Below are positions 1-6,146 of a stretch of 37,128 nt of DNA, in pieces. Numbering within the stretch: the first letter of the stretch is position 1; each line of letters starts with the position of its first letter. The notes below the pieces were generated by a model. The model was not told the origin of the DNA. It did no database searches and was given only the letters and a program-made list of their open reading frames with translations. The stretch lies in assembly GCA_016198905.1 (NCBI GenBank), contig JACQHR010000006.1, positions 1 to 37,128 of the forward strand, written 5' to 3'. Made by a program: the position numbers and the translations under genes. This DNA comes from Candidatus Omnitrophota bacterium (GTDB taxonomy: Bacteria; Omnitrophota; Gorgyraeia; Aquiviventales; Aquiviventaceae).

Positions 1-78
1 GGCCCGACGCATCTCCGCTCCCAGACTTCGCCGCAAGCGCCGCACCTGTGGCACGACACGCGTTCCAAAGACCTGCAT
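1..78 (-). CDS. N-terminal fragment (26 codons) of an unidentified protein, possibly an IS transposase
   Basis: The frame is open from the ATG at 76-78 to the window edge, so only the first 26 residues are present. They begin MQVFGTRVVPQ and are rich in Arg. A strong Shine-Dalgarno sequence (GGAGGT) lies about 6 nt upstream, and a TATGAT-like -10 box lies about 30 nt upstream. No domain can be assigned from so little sequence. The adjacent non-coding stretch looks like an insertion-sequence end and the opposite edge of the window carries a clear transposase tail, so a transposase is the leading guess. A short regulatory or helix-turn-helix protein is equally possible. Confidence 0.4.
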   Translation of the reverse strand, partial: MQVFGTRVVPQVRRLRRSLGAEMRRA

Positions 79-181
79 GGGGACACCTCCGGTGAGATTC
101 CATCATACCGAAGTGTCACCCATCATTCTGAACGAACTCAACATCTAGGCGGCACTGTCGTTTACGAATTAAAAGTGGACA
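1..181 (-). mobile_element. Possible insertion-sequence end running off the left edge
   Basis: An AT-rich 26-bp tract at 156-181 starts TGTCG and ends GGACA, the TGTC...GACA form of many IS termini. It lies about 80 bp upstream of the truncated minus-strand gene at 1-78, which would be the element's first gene. The tract is compositionally unlike the surrounding GC-rich DNA. The right edge of the window has TGTCAA next to a transposase tail, which could be a related terminus. No complete element or target duplication is visible, so this is tentative. Confidence 0.35.
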
Positions 182-202
182 GATGTAGGGGCGGCACCCT
201 GA

Positions 203-249
203 GGCACTGACCACATCGCTGCCAGTGCCTTCGGCACTCGGTCAGCGCC
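203..249. repeat. Nested inverted repeat
   Basis: Outer arms GGCACTGACC (203-212) and GGTCAGCGCC (240-249) pair at 9 of 10 positions. They enclose an inner hairpin AGTGCC (224-229) / GGCACT (233-238) with a 3-nt loop. There is no adjacent T-run, so it is not a standard intrinsic terminator. It lies just downstream of the small ORF at 265-444 on the minus strand and next to the possible IS end. Confidence 0.4.
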
Positions 250-264
250 CTGCAAGACGCAGAA

Positions 265-444
265 TTAGTGGAGGGCCCAAGCAACCCAGTGCCAGACGAG
301 TGCCAGCGAAAGGCCGATCGCGAGTCCGAGGACAAAGTTCGGCATCCGCGGATGGAGGAATGGGAACACGGAACGCTCCTTGAGTTCGTCTTGCTCGATG
401 GAATTAAACCATTTTACCGTCGACGAACTCGAAGCGTCAAGCAA
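265..444 (-). CDS. Possible small membrane protein (about 59 aa)
   Basis: This is an open frame ending in TAA at 265-267. No ATG precedes the conserved-looking part, so the assigned start is a TTG at 442-444 without a clear ribosome binding site. The translation has a polar N-terminal part (KWFNSIEQDELKERS) followed by one hydrophobic segment near the C terminus (VLGLAIGLSLALVWHW). It begins where the terminator of the preceding gene ends. I do not recognise a family. It may be a chance ORF or a decayed gene. Confidence 0.25.
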   Translation of the reverse strand: MLDASSSSTVKWFNSIEQDELKERSVFPFLHPRMPNFVLGLAIGLSLALVWHWVAWALH

Positions 445-481
445 AAAGACTGCCCCGTACCGAAGAGGCGCGGGGCAGTCT
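443..481 (-). terminator. Intrinsic terminator of the 53-aa membrane protein gene
   Basis: An 11-bp perfect stem, AGACTGCCCCG (447-457) with CGGGGCAGTCT (471-481), has a 13-nt loop. On the minus strand it is followed at once by five T residues (443-447). It lies about 30 nt past the stop codon of the gene at 513-674, the classic Rho-independent arrangement. Confidence 0.85.
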
Positions 482-512
482 GTCTTCTGCTCAGATCCAC
501 GACACGGCTGGG

Positions 513-674
513 TTACTTGAGTAGGCCGACGACCTTTAGGCCCATAATAACCCCTACCACCGTGAGGATACTGAGAATTTCCTTGTGGGCATCCATCGGG
601 AAGTACACCCCGATCAGCAACCCGAATACCACTCCCGTTAGGATGTCCGCACTCAAAATTTTGTCAAGTTTCAT
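513..674 (-). CDS. Small two-helix membrane protein, unknown function (53 aa)
   Basis: ATG at 672-674 follows a near-perfect Shine-Dalgarno sequence (AAGGAGGTGAT), and the frame ends with TAA at 513-515, just before a strong terminator. The 53-residue product starts MKLDKILSADILTG. It has two hydrophobic stretches, about residues 11-26 (ILTGVVFGLLIGVYFP) and 34-52 (LSILTVVGVIMGLKVVGLL), joined by a short polar loop (MDAHKE). This fits a two-helix inner-membrane hairpin. I recognise no family. The good RBS, palindrome in the leader and terminator make it a convincing free-standing gene. It is monocistronic by appearance. Confidence 0.75.
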   Translation of the reverse strand: MKLDKILSADILTGVVFGLLIGVYFPMDAHKEILSILTVVGVIMGLKVVGLLK

Positions 675-694
675 TCTCTGTATCACCTCCTTCT

Positions 695-712
695 TCTAGA
701 CGTTTGTCTAGA
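695..712. promoter_or_regulatory. 18-bp palindrome in the leader of the small membrane protein gene
   Basis: TCTAGAC (695-701) and GTCTAGA (706-712) form perfect 7-bp arms around a 4-nt loop. The site ends a few bases upstream of the Shine-Dalgarno sequence and downstream of the proposed promoter. It could be an operator for a dimeric repressor or a 5'-leader hairpin next to the RBS. The sequence does not decide between them. Confidence 0.55.
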
Positions 713-761
713 TTTGAGCGCCCGGCATCCTCCAAGTTACCGGATCCGCTCTCTGGACAAA

Positions 762-770
762 AGTATACCA
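762..770 (-). promoter_or_regulatory. Extended -10 promoter element
   Basis: On the minus strand the bases read TGGTATACT, an extended -10 (TGn plus TATACT). Only a weak -35 candidate (TTCTCG, 785-790) lies 17 bp further up. Transcription from here would give a leader of about 80 nt containing the TCTAGAC palindrome, reading into the gene at 513-674. Confidence 0.45.
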
Positions 771-823
771 TATGTACCAGGGAACGAGAAGGCTCGCGAC
801 TTAACTTGTGTTAAAATAGGATG

Positions 824-1192
824 TTACGGAGTCGACGGTGTTTCGGAGGAGACTGCGGAGTGCGTGAGACGGTCTAAATACATAGACAAACGTCGCTTAA
901 TCTGCGGAGACGTTTCAAGGAAGGAAATCCCGACCTCAAATTGCTCGCTTTCTGGGATGGTCCTAAACCATGCGATCCGACCTCGAATGGTGACCGCATC
1001 TTGCCCGCCGGAGAGCACCAACTCGACATCAACGGGTGTCGTCACGGGCAATACGGTAGAACTCAAGCAGCGAAGACCGCCTATTCCGAGGTCCTTCGTG
1101 AGCGTTTCGATTGGTTGCGCATAACCTGCTTTGGCCACTCGAACCGGCAGGTAGAGTTGCACGCGTGAAGCTGCTCGCCGCTCCTCACCCAT
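824..1192 (-). CDS. PilZ domain protein
   Basis: This 122-residue protein consists of essentially one PilZ domain, the cyclic-di-GMP receptor fold. The N-terminal arginine motif RRAASR (residues 5-10) fits RxxxR. The second motif reads DLGIGGL (about residues 34-40), where the family usually has D/N-x-S-x-x-G, so the Ser is replaced by Gly. The strand pattern ending in IRGRIAWF and FEVGISFLE is typical. It may bind c-di-GMP weakly or act as a degenerate PilZ adaptor. It is divergent from the GspA-like gene, and PilZ proteins often modulate pilus or secretion machines, so a link is plausible. No Shine-Dalgarno sequence precedes the ATG; its promoter abuts the start. Confidence 0.8.
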   Translation of the reverse strand: MGEERRAASRVQLYLPVRVAKAGYAQPIETLTKDLGIGGLRCLSSTVLPVTTPVDVELVLSGGQDAVTIRGRIAWFRTIPESEQFEVGISFLETSPQIKRRLSMYLDRLTHSAVSSETPSTP

Positions 1193-1201
1193 GGTAGTTC
1201 T

Positions 1202-1230
1202 AGGCTAACAGTCCCCCATCGGCCTGTCAA
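1202..1230 (-). promoter_or_regulatory. Promoter of the PilZ gene, predicted leaderless
   Basis: On the minus strand a perfect -35 TTGACA (1225-1230) is followed by a 17-bp spacer and -10 TAGCCT (1202-1207). Only 9 nt separate the -10 box from the ATG at 1190-1192. Transcription should therefore start within about 3 nt of the start codon, and there is no Shine-Dalgarno sequence. Confidence 0.65.
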
Positions 1231-1249
1231 GAGAGGTATGGAGATTTTC

Positions 1250-1278
1250 TTGCACACGCGAGCCTTCCAGGCTAGAAT
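1250..1278 (+). promoter_or_regulatory. Sigma70-type promoter of the GspA/GspB-like operon
   Basis: -35 TTGCAC (1250-1255), 17-bp spacer and -10 TAGAAT (1273-1278) precede the ATG at 1306. The predicted leader is about 21 nt and contains a GGAGAG ribosome binding site. This is the only plus-strand promoter supported in the window and is divergent from that of the PilZ gene. Confidence 0.75.
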
Positions 1279-1305
1279 GAGGCTATCGTTTCTCGACGGA
1301 GAGGC

Positions 1306-2124
1306 ATGTATCTCGAGTATCTTGGCCTGCGCGAAAAACCCTTCTCGATCACCGCTGATCCCTCGTTTCTCTATCTCTCCAAACGACACCGTGAAGCGCT
1401 TTCGCATATGGTCTACGGCATTCGAGAGCGCAAAGGTTTCATCGAAATTACCGGTGAGATCGGCACGGGAAAAACAACGCTATGCAAAACCCTCCTGCGC
1501 CATCTCGACCCGAATACGAAGACAGCGCTGATCCTTCAACCGGGGCTCTCCGAGCTGCAGTTACTTCAATCGGTCGTGCAGGATTTTGGCATGAATCCGA
1601 TGCGTGGCGGCAAGCTCGGACTCTTCACTCAACTCAATCACTTTCTGCTGGAGCAGGCTGCCCTCGGCAACAACATTGTCCTCATCATCGATGAGGCCCA
1701 AAATCTCACCTTGAGACTCCTCGAGCAAATCCGTATGCTGTCGAACTTAGAAACCGACAAACAGAAGCTCATCCAAATCGTGCTCGTAGGCCAACCGCAG
1801 CTTCGAGAAAAACTCGCCTCGCCTGCGCTGGAGCAGCTGCGGCAACGCATCGGTGTGCGCTACCACGTGATGCCGCTCGACCTTGACGAGGTCAGCACGT
1901 ACATCGACCATCGGCTGCGCGTCGCCGGTTCCGATGGCACGCTGGAGTGGACGCAAGACGGCATGGAGGAAGTCTATCGATGTTCCCGCGGCATCCCGCG
2001 CCTCATGAACTTGATTTGCGATCGCAGCCTGCTGGCGTGCTACGTGTTTCAAGTCAAACGCGTCGATAGCGAGATCGTCCGCCGGAGCTATCAAGAGCTG
2101 TCCGGACAAGTGCTCGTCTCATGA
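1306..2124 (+). CDS. GspA/ExeA-like AAA ATPase
   Basis: 272 residues. The N terminus (MYLEYLGLREKPFSITADP) is the standard opening of the ExeA/GspA family. Walker A GEIGTGKT spans residues 50-57 and Walker B VLIIDE residues 125-130, with sensor-type GQPQL and R-finger regions after it. The C-terminal part holds the winged-helix-like segment expected of AAA-16/22 ATPases. Family members power insertion or assembly of the type II secretion secretin through peptidoglycan; close relatives serve PEP-CTERM/exosortase loci. No peptidoglycan-binding domain is attached here. The next gene, 60 bp downstream on the same strand, is a GspB-like partner, supporting a secretion or pilus assembly role. Confidence 0.85.
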   Translation: MYLEYLGLREKPFSITADPSFLYLSKRHREALSHMVYGIRERKGFIEITGEIGTGKTTLCKTLLRHLDPNTKTALILQPGLSELQLLQSVVQDFGMNPMRGGKLGLFTQLNHFLLEQAALGNNIVLIIDEAQNLTLRLLEQIRMLSNLETDKQKLIQIVLVGQPQLREKLASPALEQLRQRIGVRYHVMPLDLDEVSTYIDHRLRVAGSDGTLEWTQDGMEEVYRCSRGIPRLMNLICDRSLLACYVFQVKRVDSEIVRRSYQELSGQVLVS

Positions 2125-2184
2125 GACACGCATGGTATCGTGGCCAACCACTCGCGCGCATCAATCACAAGGGGAAATTCACGC

Positions 2185-2733
2185 ATGAGCCTGATTGAAG
2201 ACGCCCTTCGGAAAGTGCAAGACCCGATTACTCGTGTACAACCGAAGCCTGCGGCGGAATCTCAGAACGCGATCCACCCAACGACAGAGCCGCCCGCGGC
2301 TCATTCATGGACCACGCCTGCTCCCACGCACACGCGTTCGACACCTCGTCACCCGCTCAATGCCTTGCTCATCGTCGCTGTGGCGGTCTTTGCTCTGACG
2401 ATTGTCTTGGTCATCTGGGGTTCAATTTGGATTGGCCGTCTCCTCGGGATTACAGATCCCTCGGCCCACCAATCTCACGCAAGGTCGGTACGTTCCTCTT
2501 CATCCACGTCGACGCAGCTGTTTGCCGATCCGTCTGCAGACATGGAACCTCGCCAGATGCCCTTTACCCTCAGCGGTATCGTGGAAGGCGGCGAGCCGTA
2601 CGCGGTCATTAACGGAAAAGTCGTGGGGATTGGTGAGCAGATTGAAGGGGCAACCGTCGCTGAAGTCGCAAATGGATCCGTCACGCTGCGCCGACAGGAC
2701 GGCAGCGAACTGCAGTTGCGCGTTTCCCGGTAG
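2185..2733 (+). CDS. GspB-like type II secretion assembly protein
   Basis: The start is placed at the ATG opening MSLIEDALRKVQ, the characteristic N-terminal motif of GspB/ExeB-like proteins, preceded by AAGGGGAAA; the 15 codons upstream look non-native. About 182 residues: a cytoplasmic tail rich in Pro/Thr, one transmembrane helix at about residues 60-83 (LLIVAVAVFALTIVLVIW), a Ser-rich linker, then a C-terminal T2SS-B/PilP-like beta domain (FTLSGIVEGGEPYAVINGK...). It should sit in the inner membrane with its C terminus in the periplasm and work with the GspA-like ATPase encoded just upstream in the same operon. Confidence 0.8.
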   Translation: MSLIEDALRKVQDPITRVQPKPAAESQNAIHPTTEPPAAHSWTTPAPTHTRSTPRHPLNALLIVAVAVFALTIVLVIWGSIWIGRLLGITDPSAHQSHARSVRSSSSTSTQLFADPSADMEPRQMPFTLSGIVEGGEPYAVINGKVVGIGEQIEGATVAEVANGSVTLRRQDGSELQLRVSR

Positions 2734-2771
2734 CCGCGTTCACGGCTCCGGCTCCCGGAATTGACATGACC

Positions 2772-2790
2772 TCGCTACGAGATGTAGCGA
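2772..2790. terminator. Hairpin between convergent genes, weak terminator candidate
   Basis: TCGCTAC (2772-2778) and GTAGCGA (2784-2790) form a 7-bp stem with a 5-nt loop between the plus-strand gspB-like gene and minus-strand aroB. It overlaps the last codons and stop of aroB and has no T-run, so it may be a weak bidirectional terminator or an mRNA 3'-end structure. Confidence 0.35.
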
Positions 2791-3860
2791 TGCACCACCT
2801 GCTTGGCGAACCCTTCCGGAACGTCTTCCGTCACAACGACCCGCCCGATACGGGTCGGCAGCACCCATCGAGGACGTCCGCGGATGAATTTCTTATCGTA
2901 GCGCAGGGCGCGCCACACAGCCTCACGCGACACACCCGTGGCGTGCGTCGGCAACCCTACGGCCTCGATCAGCCGTCTGATGCGCAAGCTATCTGCGGGT
3001 GCGAGCCGTCCAGCCGCAACACTCAACTCCGATGCCGCGCACATCCCGATCGCGATCGCCTCTCCATGCGTCCATCGTCGAAAAGCCGTCGCGGCTTCGA
3101 GCGCATGTCCCAGCGTGTGCCCAAAATTCAGCGCGGCGCGCGCGTCCCCGGTTTCCCGCTCATCAGCCGAGACCACGCGAGCCTTGATGGCACAAGACCG
3201 CGCCACCATCAGCTGCACGGCGCGAAATTCCAGCGCCAGACAGGCTGACACCGATCGCTCGAGCATGGCGAATAAAATCGGATCGGCGATCACACCGTAC
3301 TTGATGATTTCGGCAAGACCCGAGCGCCGCTGGCGCATGGGCAGCGTTGACAAGATCCGCGAATTATTGTAGACCAGCCGCGGCTGGTAAAACGCGCCGA
3401 TCAGGTTCTTCCCTTGCGGCAGATCCACCGCGACCTTTCCCCCGATGGCTGAGTCGACCTGACCCAGGAGCGTCGTCGGAATCTGGACATACGGAATGCC
3501 GCGCCGGAACACCGCTGCGACAAATCCCGTCACATCCCCGACCACGCCGCCGCCGAATGCCATCAGCAGCGGAGCGCGCATCATGGCCTGTCGCGCCATC
3601 ATCGCAAGGATCCGTTCAGCGATGCGGAGTGATTTCGAGGATTCCGACTCAGGAATCGCGATGGGCTGCAGCGACCATCCAGCGCGCGTAAGCGGCCCCA
3701 GCACATCGCGGCCGTAGCGCGCCAGCAGCGATCGATGCGACACGATCCACCCCTGTCGCGGCAGGTCAAGCCGACGCAACCACTGCGGAAGCTGGCGATA
3801 GGAACTCGCCAGGATAATCGGGTACGACCGTTGACCCAGTCTGACAGGAATCGTCTTCAT
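2775..3860 (-). CDS. aroB: 3-dehydroquinate synthase
   Basis: 361 residues, the usual length. AroB converts DAHP to 3-dehydroquinate, the second step of the shikimate pathway, using NAD and a divalent metal. Diagnostic stretches are FGGGVVGDVTGFVAA (NAD-binding), IPTTLLGQVDSAIGGK, GKNLIGAFYQP, and the metal-binding LNFGHTLGHALE. The start is the ATG at 3858-3860 (MKTIPVRLGQRSYPI); a longer open frame upstream overlaps nnrE and does not resemble AroB. The stop of nnrE and this ATG overlap as ATGA. It is the last gene of the long minus-strand run and feeds chorismate to the trp genes elsewhere in the window. Confidence 0.97.
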   Translation of the reverse strand: MKTIPVRLGQRSYPIILASSYRQLPQWLRRLDLPRQGWIVSHRSLLARYGRDVLGPLTRAGWSLQPIAIPESESSKSLRIAERILAMMARQAMMRAPLLMAFGGGVVGDVTGFVAAVFRRGIPYVQIPTTLLGQVDSAIGGKVAVDLPQGKNLIGAFYQPRLVYNNSRILSTLPMRQRRSGLAEIIKYGVIADPILFAMLERSVSACLALEFRAVQLMVARSCAIKARVVSADERETGDARAALNFGHTLGHALEAATAFRRWTHGEAIAIGMCAASELSVAAGRLAPADSLRIRRLIEAVGLPTHATGVSREAVWRALRYDKKFIRGRPRWVLPTRIGRVVVTEDVPEGFAKQVVHRYIS

Positions 3861-4576
3861 CGAGCGGCGTGTTCGAGGAGTTCGCGTGGAATGGTGATCG
3901 GGTCGAGCGTAAGCGATCCGGTATGCGCAGGCCCTTGCGCAATCAGGCAGCCGCGCTTCACGCATCCGAAGGTCACGGTCGTGGTCGCCTTCACCGCCAC
4001 GCCCTGCGGCGTGCCACAATCTCCGTCCAGTCCTGAAGGCACATCGACAGCCACCACAGGAACGCTCGCAGCATTGATCTGCCGAATGAGTGTCGCAAGC
4101 GGCTCGCGCACCCTGCCCTTGGTTCCGATGCCGAGCAGAGCGTCTACAATGAGATCGGCGCCATCGAACCAACGCGCCGCGCGCCTGATGCTCTCAGGCG
4201 TTCGGCAGATTCGCACAGGAACACGCAGGTGACGCAGCATCCCGGCGTACCTTGCAGGTTCTTCTCGTAAGCGACTCAACGCTCCTGCCAGGAGCACGCG
4301 CACACGATACCGATGTTCGCGCAACAGCCGAGCCGTCGCCATGCCATCGCCTCCATTGTAGCCGGTACCGCAACAGATGAGGATGCGTGCGGAGGGAGCC
4401 GCCATCGTTTCGACCGTGCGAGCGACCGCGTCGCCGGCATGCTCCATGAGGAGGAGTCGAGGAATGCCCATCGTCTCAATGGCTGTAGAGTCAATGCGCT
4501 GCATGCGAGCGACGGACACCGCTCGAAACCGATGAGCGGATTTCGCGCGATGAGGACGGATTGTGGCAGGAGACAA
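3857..4576 (-). CDS. nnrE: NAD(P)H-hydrate epimerase (YjeF N-terminal domain)
   Basis: About 239 residues with the YjeF-N Rossmann-like fold only; the C-terminal dehydratase domain found in many bacterial fusions is absent. It interconverts the R and S epimers of damaged NAD(P)H hydrates. Landmarks are RMQRIDSTAIETMGIP near the N terminus, GYNGGDG (nucleotide loop), DALLGIGTKG and AVDVPSGLDGD. The start is uncertain: the open frame begins at a TTG at 4574-4576, one base after the preceding stop, while internal GTG or ATG codons near residues 20-25 would still keep most of the domain. It is coupled to aroB through an ATGA overlap. Confidence 0.85.
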   Translation of the reverse strand: MSPATIRPHRAKSAHRFRAVSVARMQRIDSTAIETMGIPRLLLMEHAGDAVARTVETMAAPSARILICCGTGYNGGDGMATARLLREHRYRVRVLLAGALSRLREEPARYAGMLRHLRVPVRICRTPESIRRAARWFDGADLIVDALLGIGTKGRVREPLATLIRQINAASVPVVAVDVPSGLDGDCGTPQGVAVKATTTVTFGCVKRGCLIAQGPAHTGSLTLDPITIPRELLEHAAR

Positions 4577-4577
4577 A

Positions 4578-4823
4578 TTACGACGAACCTGAAGAGGGAG
4601 CAGCGGGGGCTGCGGCTGTTGCTGCGGTCTCCTCTTTCTCTTTGGCGGCCGCTTTCCGGGCTTTCAACTTCATCTGCTTGATTTTCGGCAGACCAAGGGC
4701 GGAGCGCCCTTCGGTCCACGCGCCCTGCGTCATCATGTGCCGCACGCGCTCGTGCCGCTTCAACACGTTGCGCAGCGCGCCACCGGCTTTCCCGGCTGTC
4801 CGTAGTGATGAGTGGATTGACAT
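4578..4823 (-). CDS. Small basic protein, Chlamydiae/Verrucomicrobia family (TIGR04137 type)
   Basis: 81 residues beginning MSIHSSLRTAG, with RNVLKRHERVRHM, a GAWTEG turn and GLPKIKQMKLKARKA, which match the conserved N-terminal block of the PVC-specific small basic protein family. I recall that family as probably ribosome- or rRNA-associated; its function is not established. The C terminus here is unusual: a low-complexity tail of Ala, Glu, Lys, Pro and Ser (about residues 57-81). A GAGGA ribosome binding site precedes the ATG. It starts one base after the SPOR gene ends. This is the strongest taxonomic marker in the window. Confidence 0.8.
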   Translation of the reverse strand: MSIHSSLRTAGKAGGALRNVLKRHERVRHMMTQGAWTEGRSALGLPKIKQMKLKARKAAAKEKEETAATAAAPAAPSSGSS

Positions 4824-4824
4824 C

Positions 4825-5475
4825 TTAGAGGGTCCTCACAAAACAGTCTTGATACTGGGTTTTTAATGTCGGGAGCTTCTGACTCGCAAAACTCTTGGAC
4901 GGAAATGGCCCGACGTACACCGTCGTCCGTCCTTCCCGAATGATCAGAAACGTCCGTTCGCCTTTCGCGCGCAGACGCGCCATGGCTTGCTGCGCCAACT
5001 GGGGACGCGTGTACGTCACGACCTGAATCGCGTAGCGCGACTTGCTCGTGGCTGCCGGACGCTCCGTCGCGCTCTTGTGTGCAGTGACGGGTGCCGTCGA
5101 CCCCGACGCCACTTTCGTCGGCGACTTCACTTGTGGTGTCATCGTCGGGGACGCAGGAGCTTTCCGCTCCTCGGTTTTCGCAGAGGAGGGGGGTTCCTGA
5201 GTTGTCGGCGCGTTCGGGACGTCACGTGACGTCGCTGACACCGGCTGCTGGCGCGCCAACGTGAACTGTTCGGCTCGCACGAGCTGCTTGCCCCGCTCAA
5301 CTCCGCAGGCGAAGATCACCGTCAGTCCGAGCAGCACACCCACTCCTGTTAAGAGGATCTGGTCGTACCGCGCCTGCAGCAGCACCCGACCCAGAGACTC
5401 ACGATGCGGCCGTGGCGCCGTCTGATTCGCAAGATCAAAGAGCTCAAGCTGCCCTTCAGACGTTCCCGGTTCCAT
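4825..5475 (-). CDS. SPOR domain membrane protein
   Basis: 216 residues starting at the ATG at 5473-5475 (MEPGTSEGQLELFDLANQ). A larger open frame reading further upstream overlaps plsY and is not used. One transmembrane helix lies at about residues 39-58 (ILLTGVGVLLGLTVIFACGV), followed by a long Pro/Ala/Ser/Thr-rich periplasmic linker and a C-terminal SPOR domain (about residues 140-216, SRYAIQVVTYTRPQLAQQA... TVYVGPFPS). SPOR domains bind denuded septal peptidoglycan, so a cell-division or cell-wall role is likely. Its own promoter lies directly in front of the ATG, without a Shine-Dalgarno sequence. Confidence 0.85.
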   Translation of the reverse strand: MEPGTSEGQLELFDLANQTAPRPHRESLGRVLLQARYDQILLTGVGVLLGLTVIFACGVERGKQLVRAEQFTLARQQPVSATSRDVPNAPTTQEPPSSAKTEERKAPASPTMTPQVKSPTKVASGSTAPVTAHKSATERPAATSKSRYAIQVVTYTRPQLAQQAMARLRAKGERTFLIIREGRTTVYVGPFPSKSFASQKLPTLKTQYQDCFVRTL

Positions 5476-5485
5476 GACGCCCGCT

Positions 5486-5514
5486 ATTCTACAAAATGAA
5501 ACTGTCGACGTCAA
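5486..5514 (-). promoter_or_regulatory. Promoter of the SPOR gene, predicted leaderless
   Basis: On the minus strand: -35 TTGACG (5509-5514), 17-bp spacer, -10 TAGAAT (5486-5491). The ATG follows 10 nt after the -10 box, so the predicted transcript starts about 3-4 nt before it. The -35 box overlaps the stop codon of plsY. Confidence 0.65.
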
Positions 5515-6146
5515 CTCAAATGACGGCGCTCGGCACGCTCCTGAGCGTCCTTCCGGTGAAATCGGTGCTCGCGACCATGGAGCAGTCGGTCGATGTTTGC
5601 GCGATGTCGCATCACAATGAGCAGCGCCAGCAGTGTGCCCAGTCCGATCTCCGCTGGTGCGCGATGCGTCGCGAGCTGTCCCAGCGGAATGACGACTGCC
5701 GCCGCAAGTGACGCCACCGACACGTACCGTGTCAGGAAAAAGCCGCACACCCAAACAAGCAGCGAGGCCGCGGCGACCCATGGCATGGTGCCTGCCACGA
5801 TCCCGATCGTCGTGGCCACCCCCTTGCCTCCCTGAAACTTCAGGAAGACCGGAAACATGTGCCCGAGAACGGCCAGCAGGCCGCAGAGGAGTTGCATCGT
5901 CGGGGTCAACGGGTGAATGAGCCACGGCGCGAATCCCCACACCGCAAGCAGACCCTTGATCGCGTCCAGGACAAAGACGAGACGACCCAGCCCTGCCCCG
6001 GCAATGCGCGTTACATTCGTCGCCCCGATATTGCCGCTGCCCACGGTTCGCACGTCCACGCGCTTGATCCATTGGACGAGCACATACCCGGTCGGGATCG
6101 ACCCCACCAGATAGGACGCGAGCCACGCCACGAGTGTCGAGATCAT
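5511..6146 (-). CDS. plsY: Glycerol-3-phosphate acyltransferase PlsY
   Basis: 211 residues, a multi-pass inner-membrane enzyme that transfers acyl groups from acyl-phosphate to glycerol-3-phosphate, the first step of phospholipid synthesis. The three family motifs are visible: GSGNIGATNV (about residues 37-46), KFQGGKGVAT (about 103-112) and HRANIDRLLHGREH near the C terminus. Several hydrophobic helices separate them. The C-terminal tail is very basic. The ATG overlaps the stop of der as ATGA. pgsA, another phospholipid gene, lies just upstream. Confidence 0.95.
   Translation of the reverse strand: MISTLVAWLASYLVGSIPTGYVLVQWIKRVDVRTVGSGNIGATNVTRIAGAGLGRLVFVLDAIKGLLAVWGFAPWLIHPLTPTMQLLCGLLAVLGHMFPVFLKFQGGKGVATTIGIVAGTMPWVAAASLLVWVCGFFLTRYVSVASLAAAVVIPLGQLATHRAPAEIGLGTLLALLIVMRHRANIDRLLHGREHRFHRKDAQERAERRHLS

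Noticed and set aside
268-1168. Plus-strand open frames in the left intergenic region
   Set aside because: They oppose the small membrane protein, its terminator and the PilZ gene, and show no domain or ribosome binding site.
2734-2774. Additional small gene between gspB-like and aroB
   Set aside because: Only 41 bp between convergent stops; holds part of a hairpin and nothing else.
3861-4172. N-terminal extension of aroB
   Set aside because: The extra codons overlap nnrE in another frame and do not resemble AroB; the ATGA overlap fixes the start.
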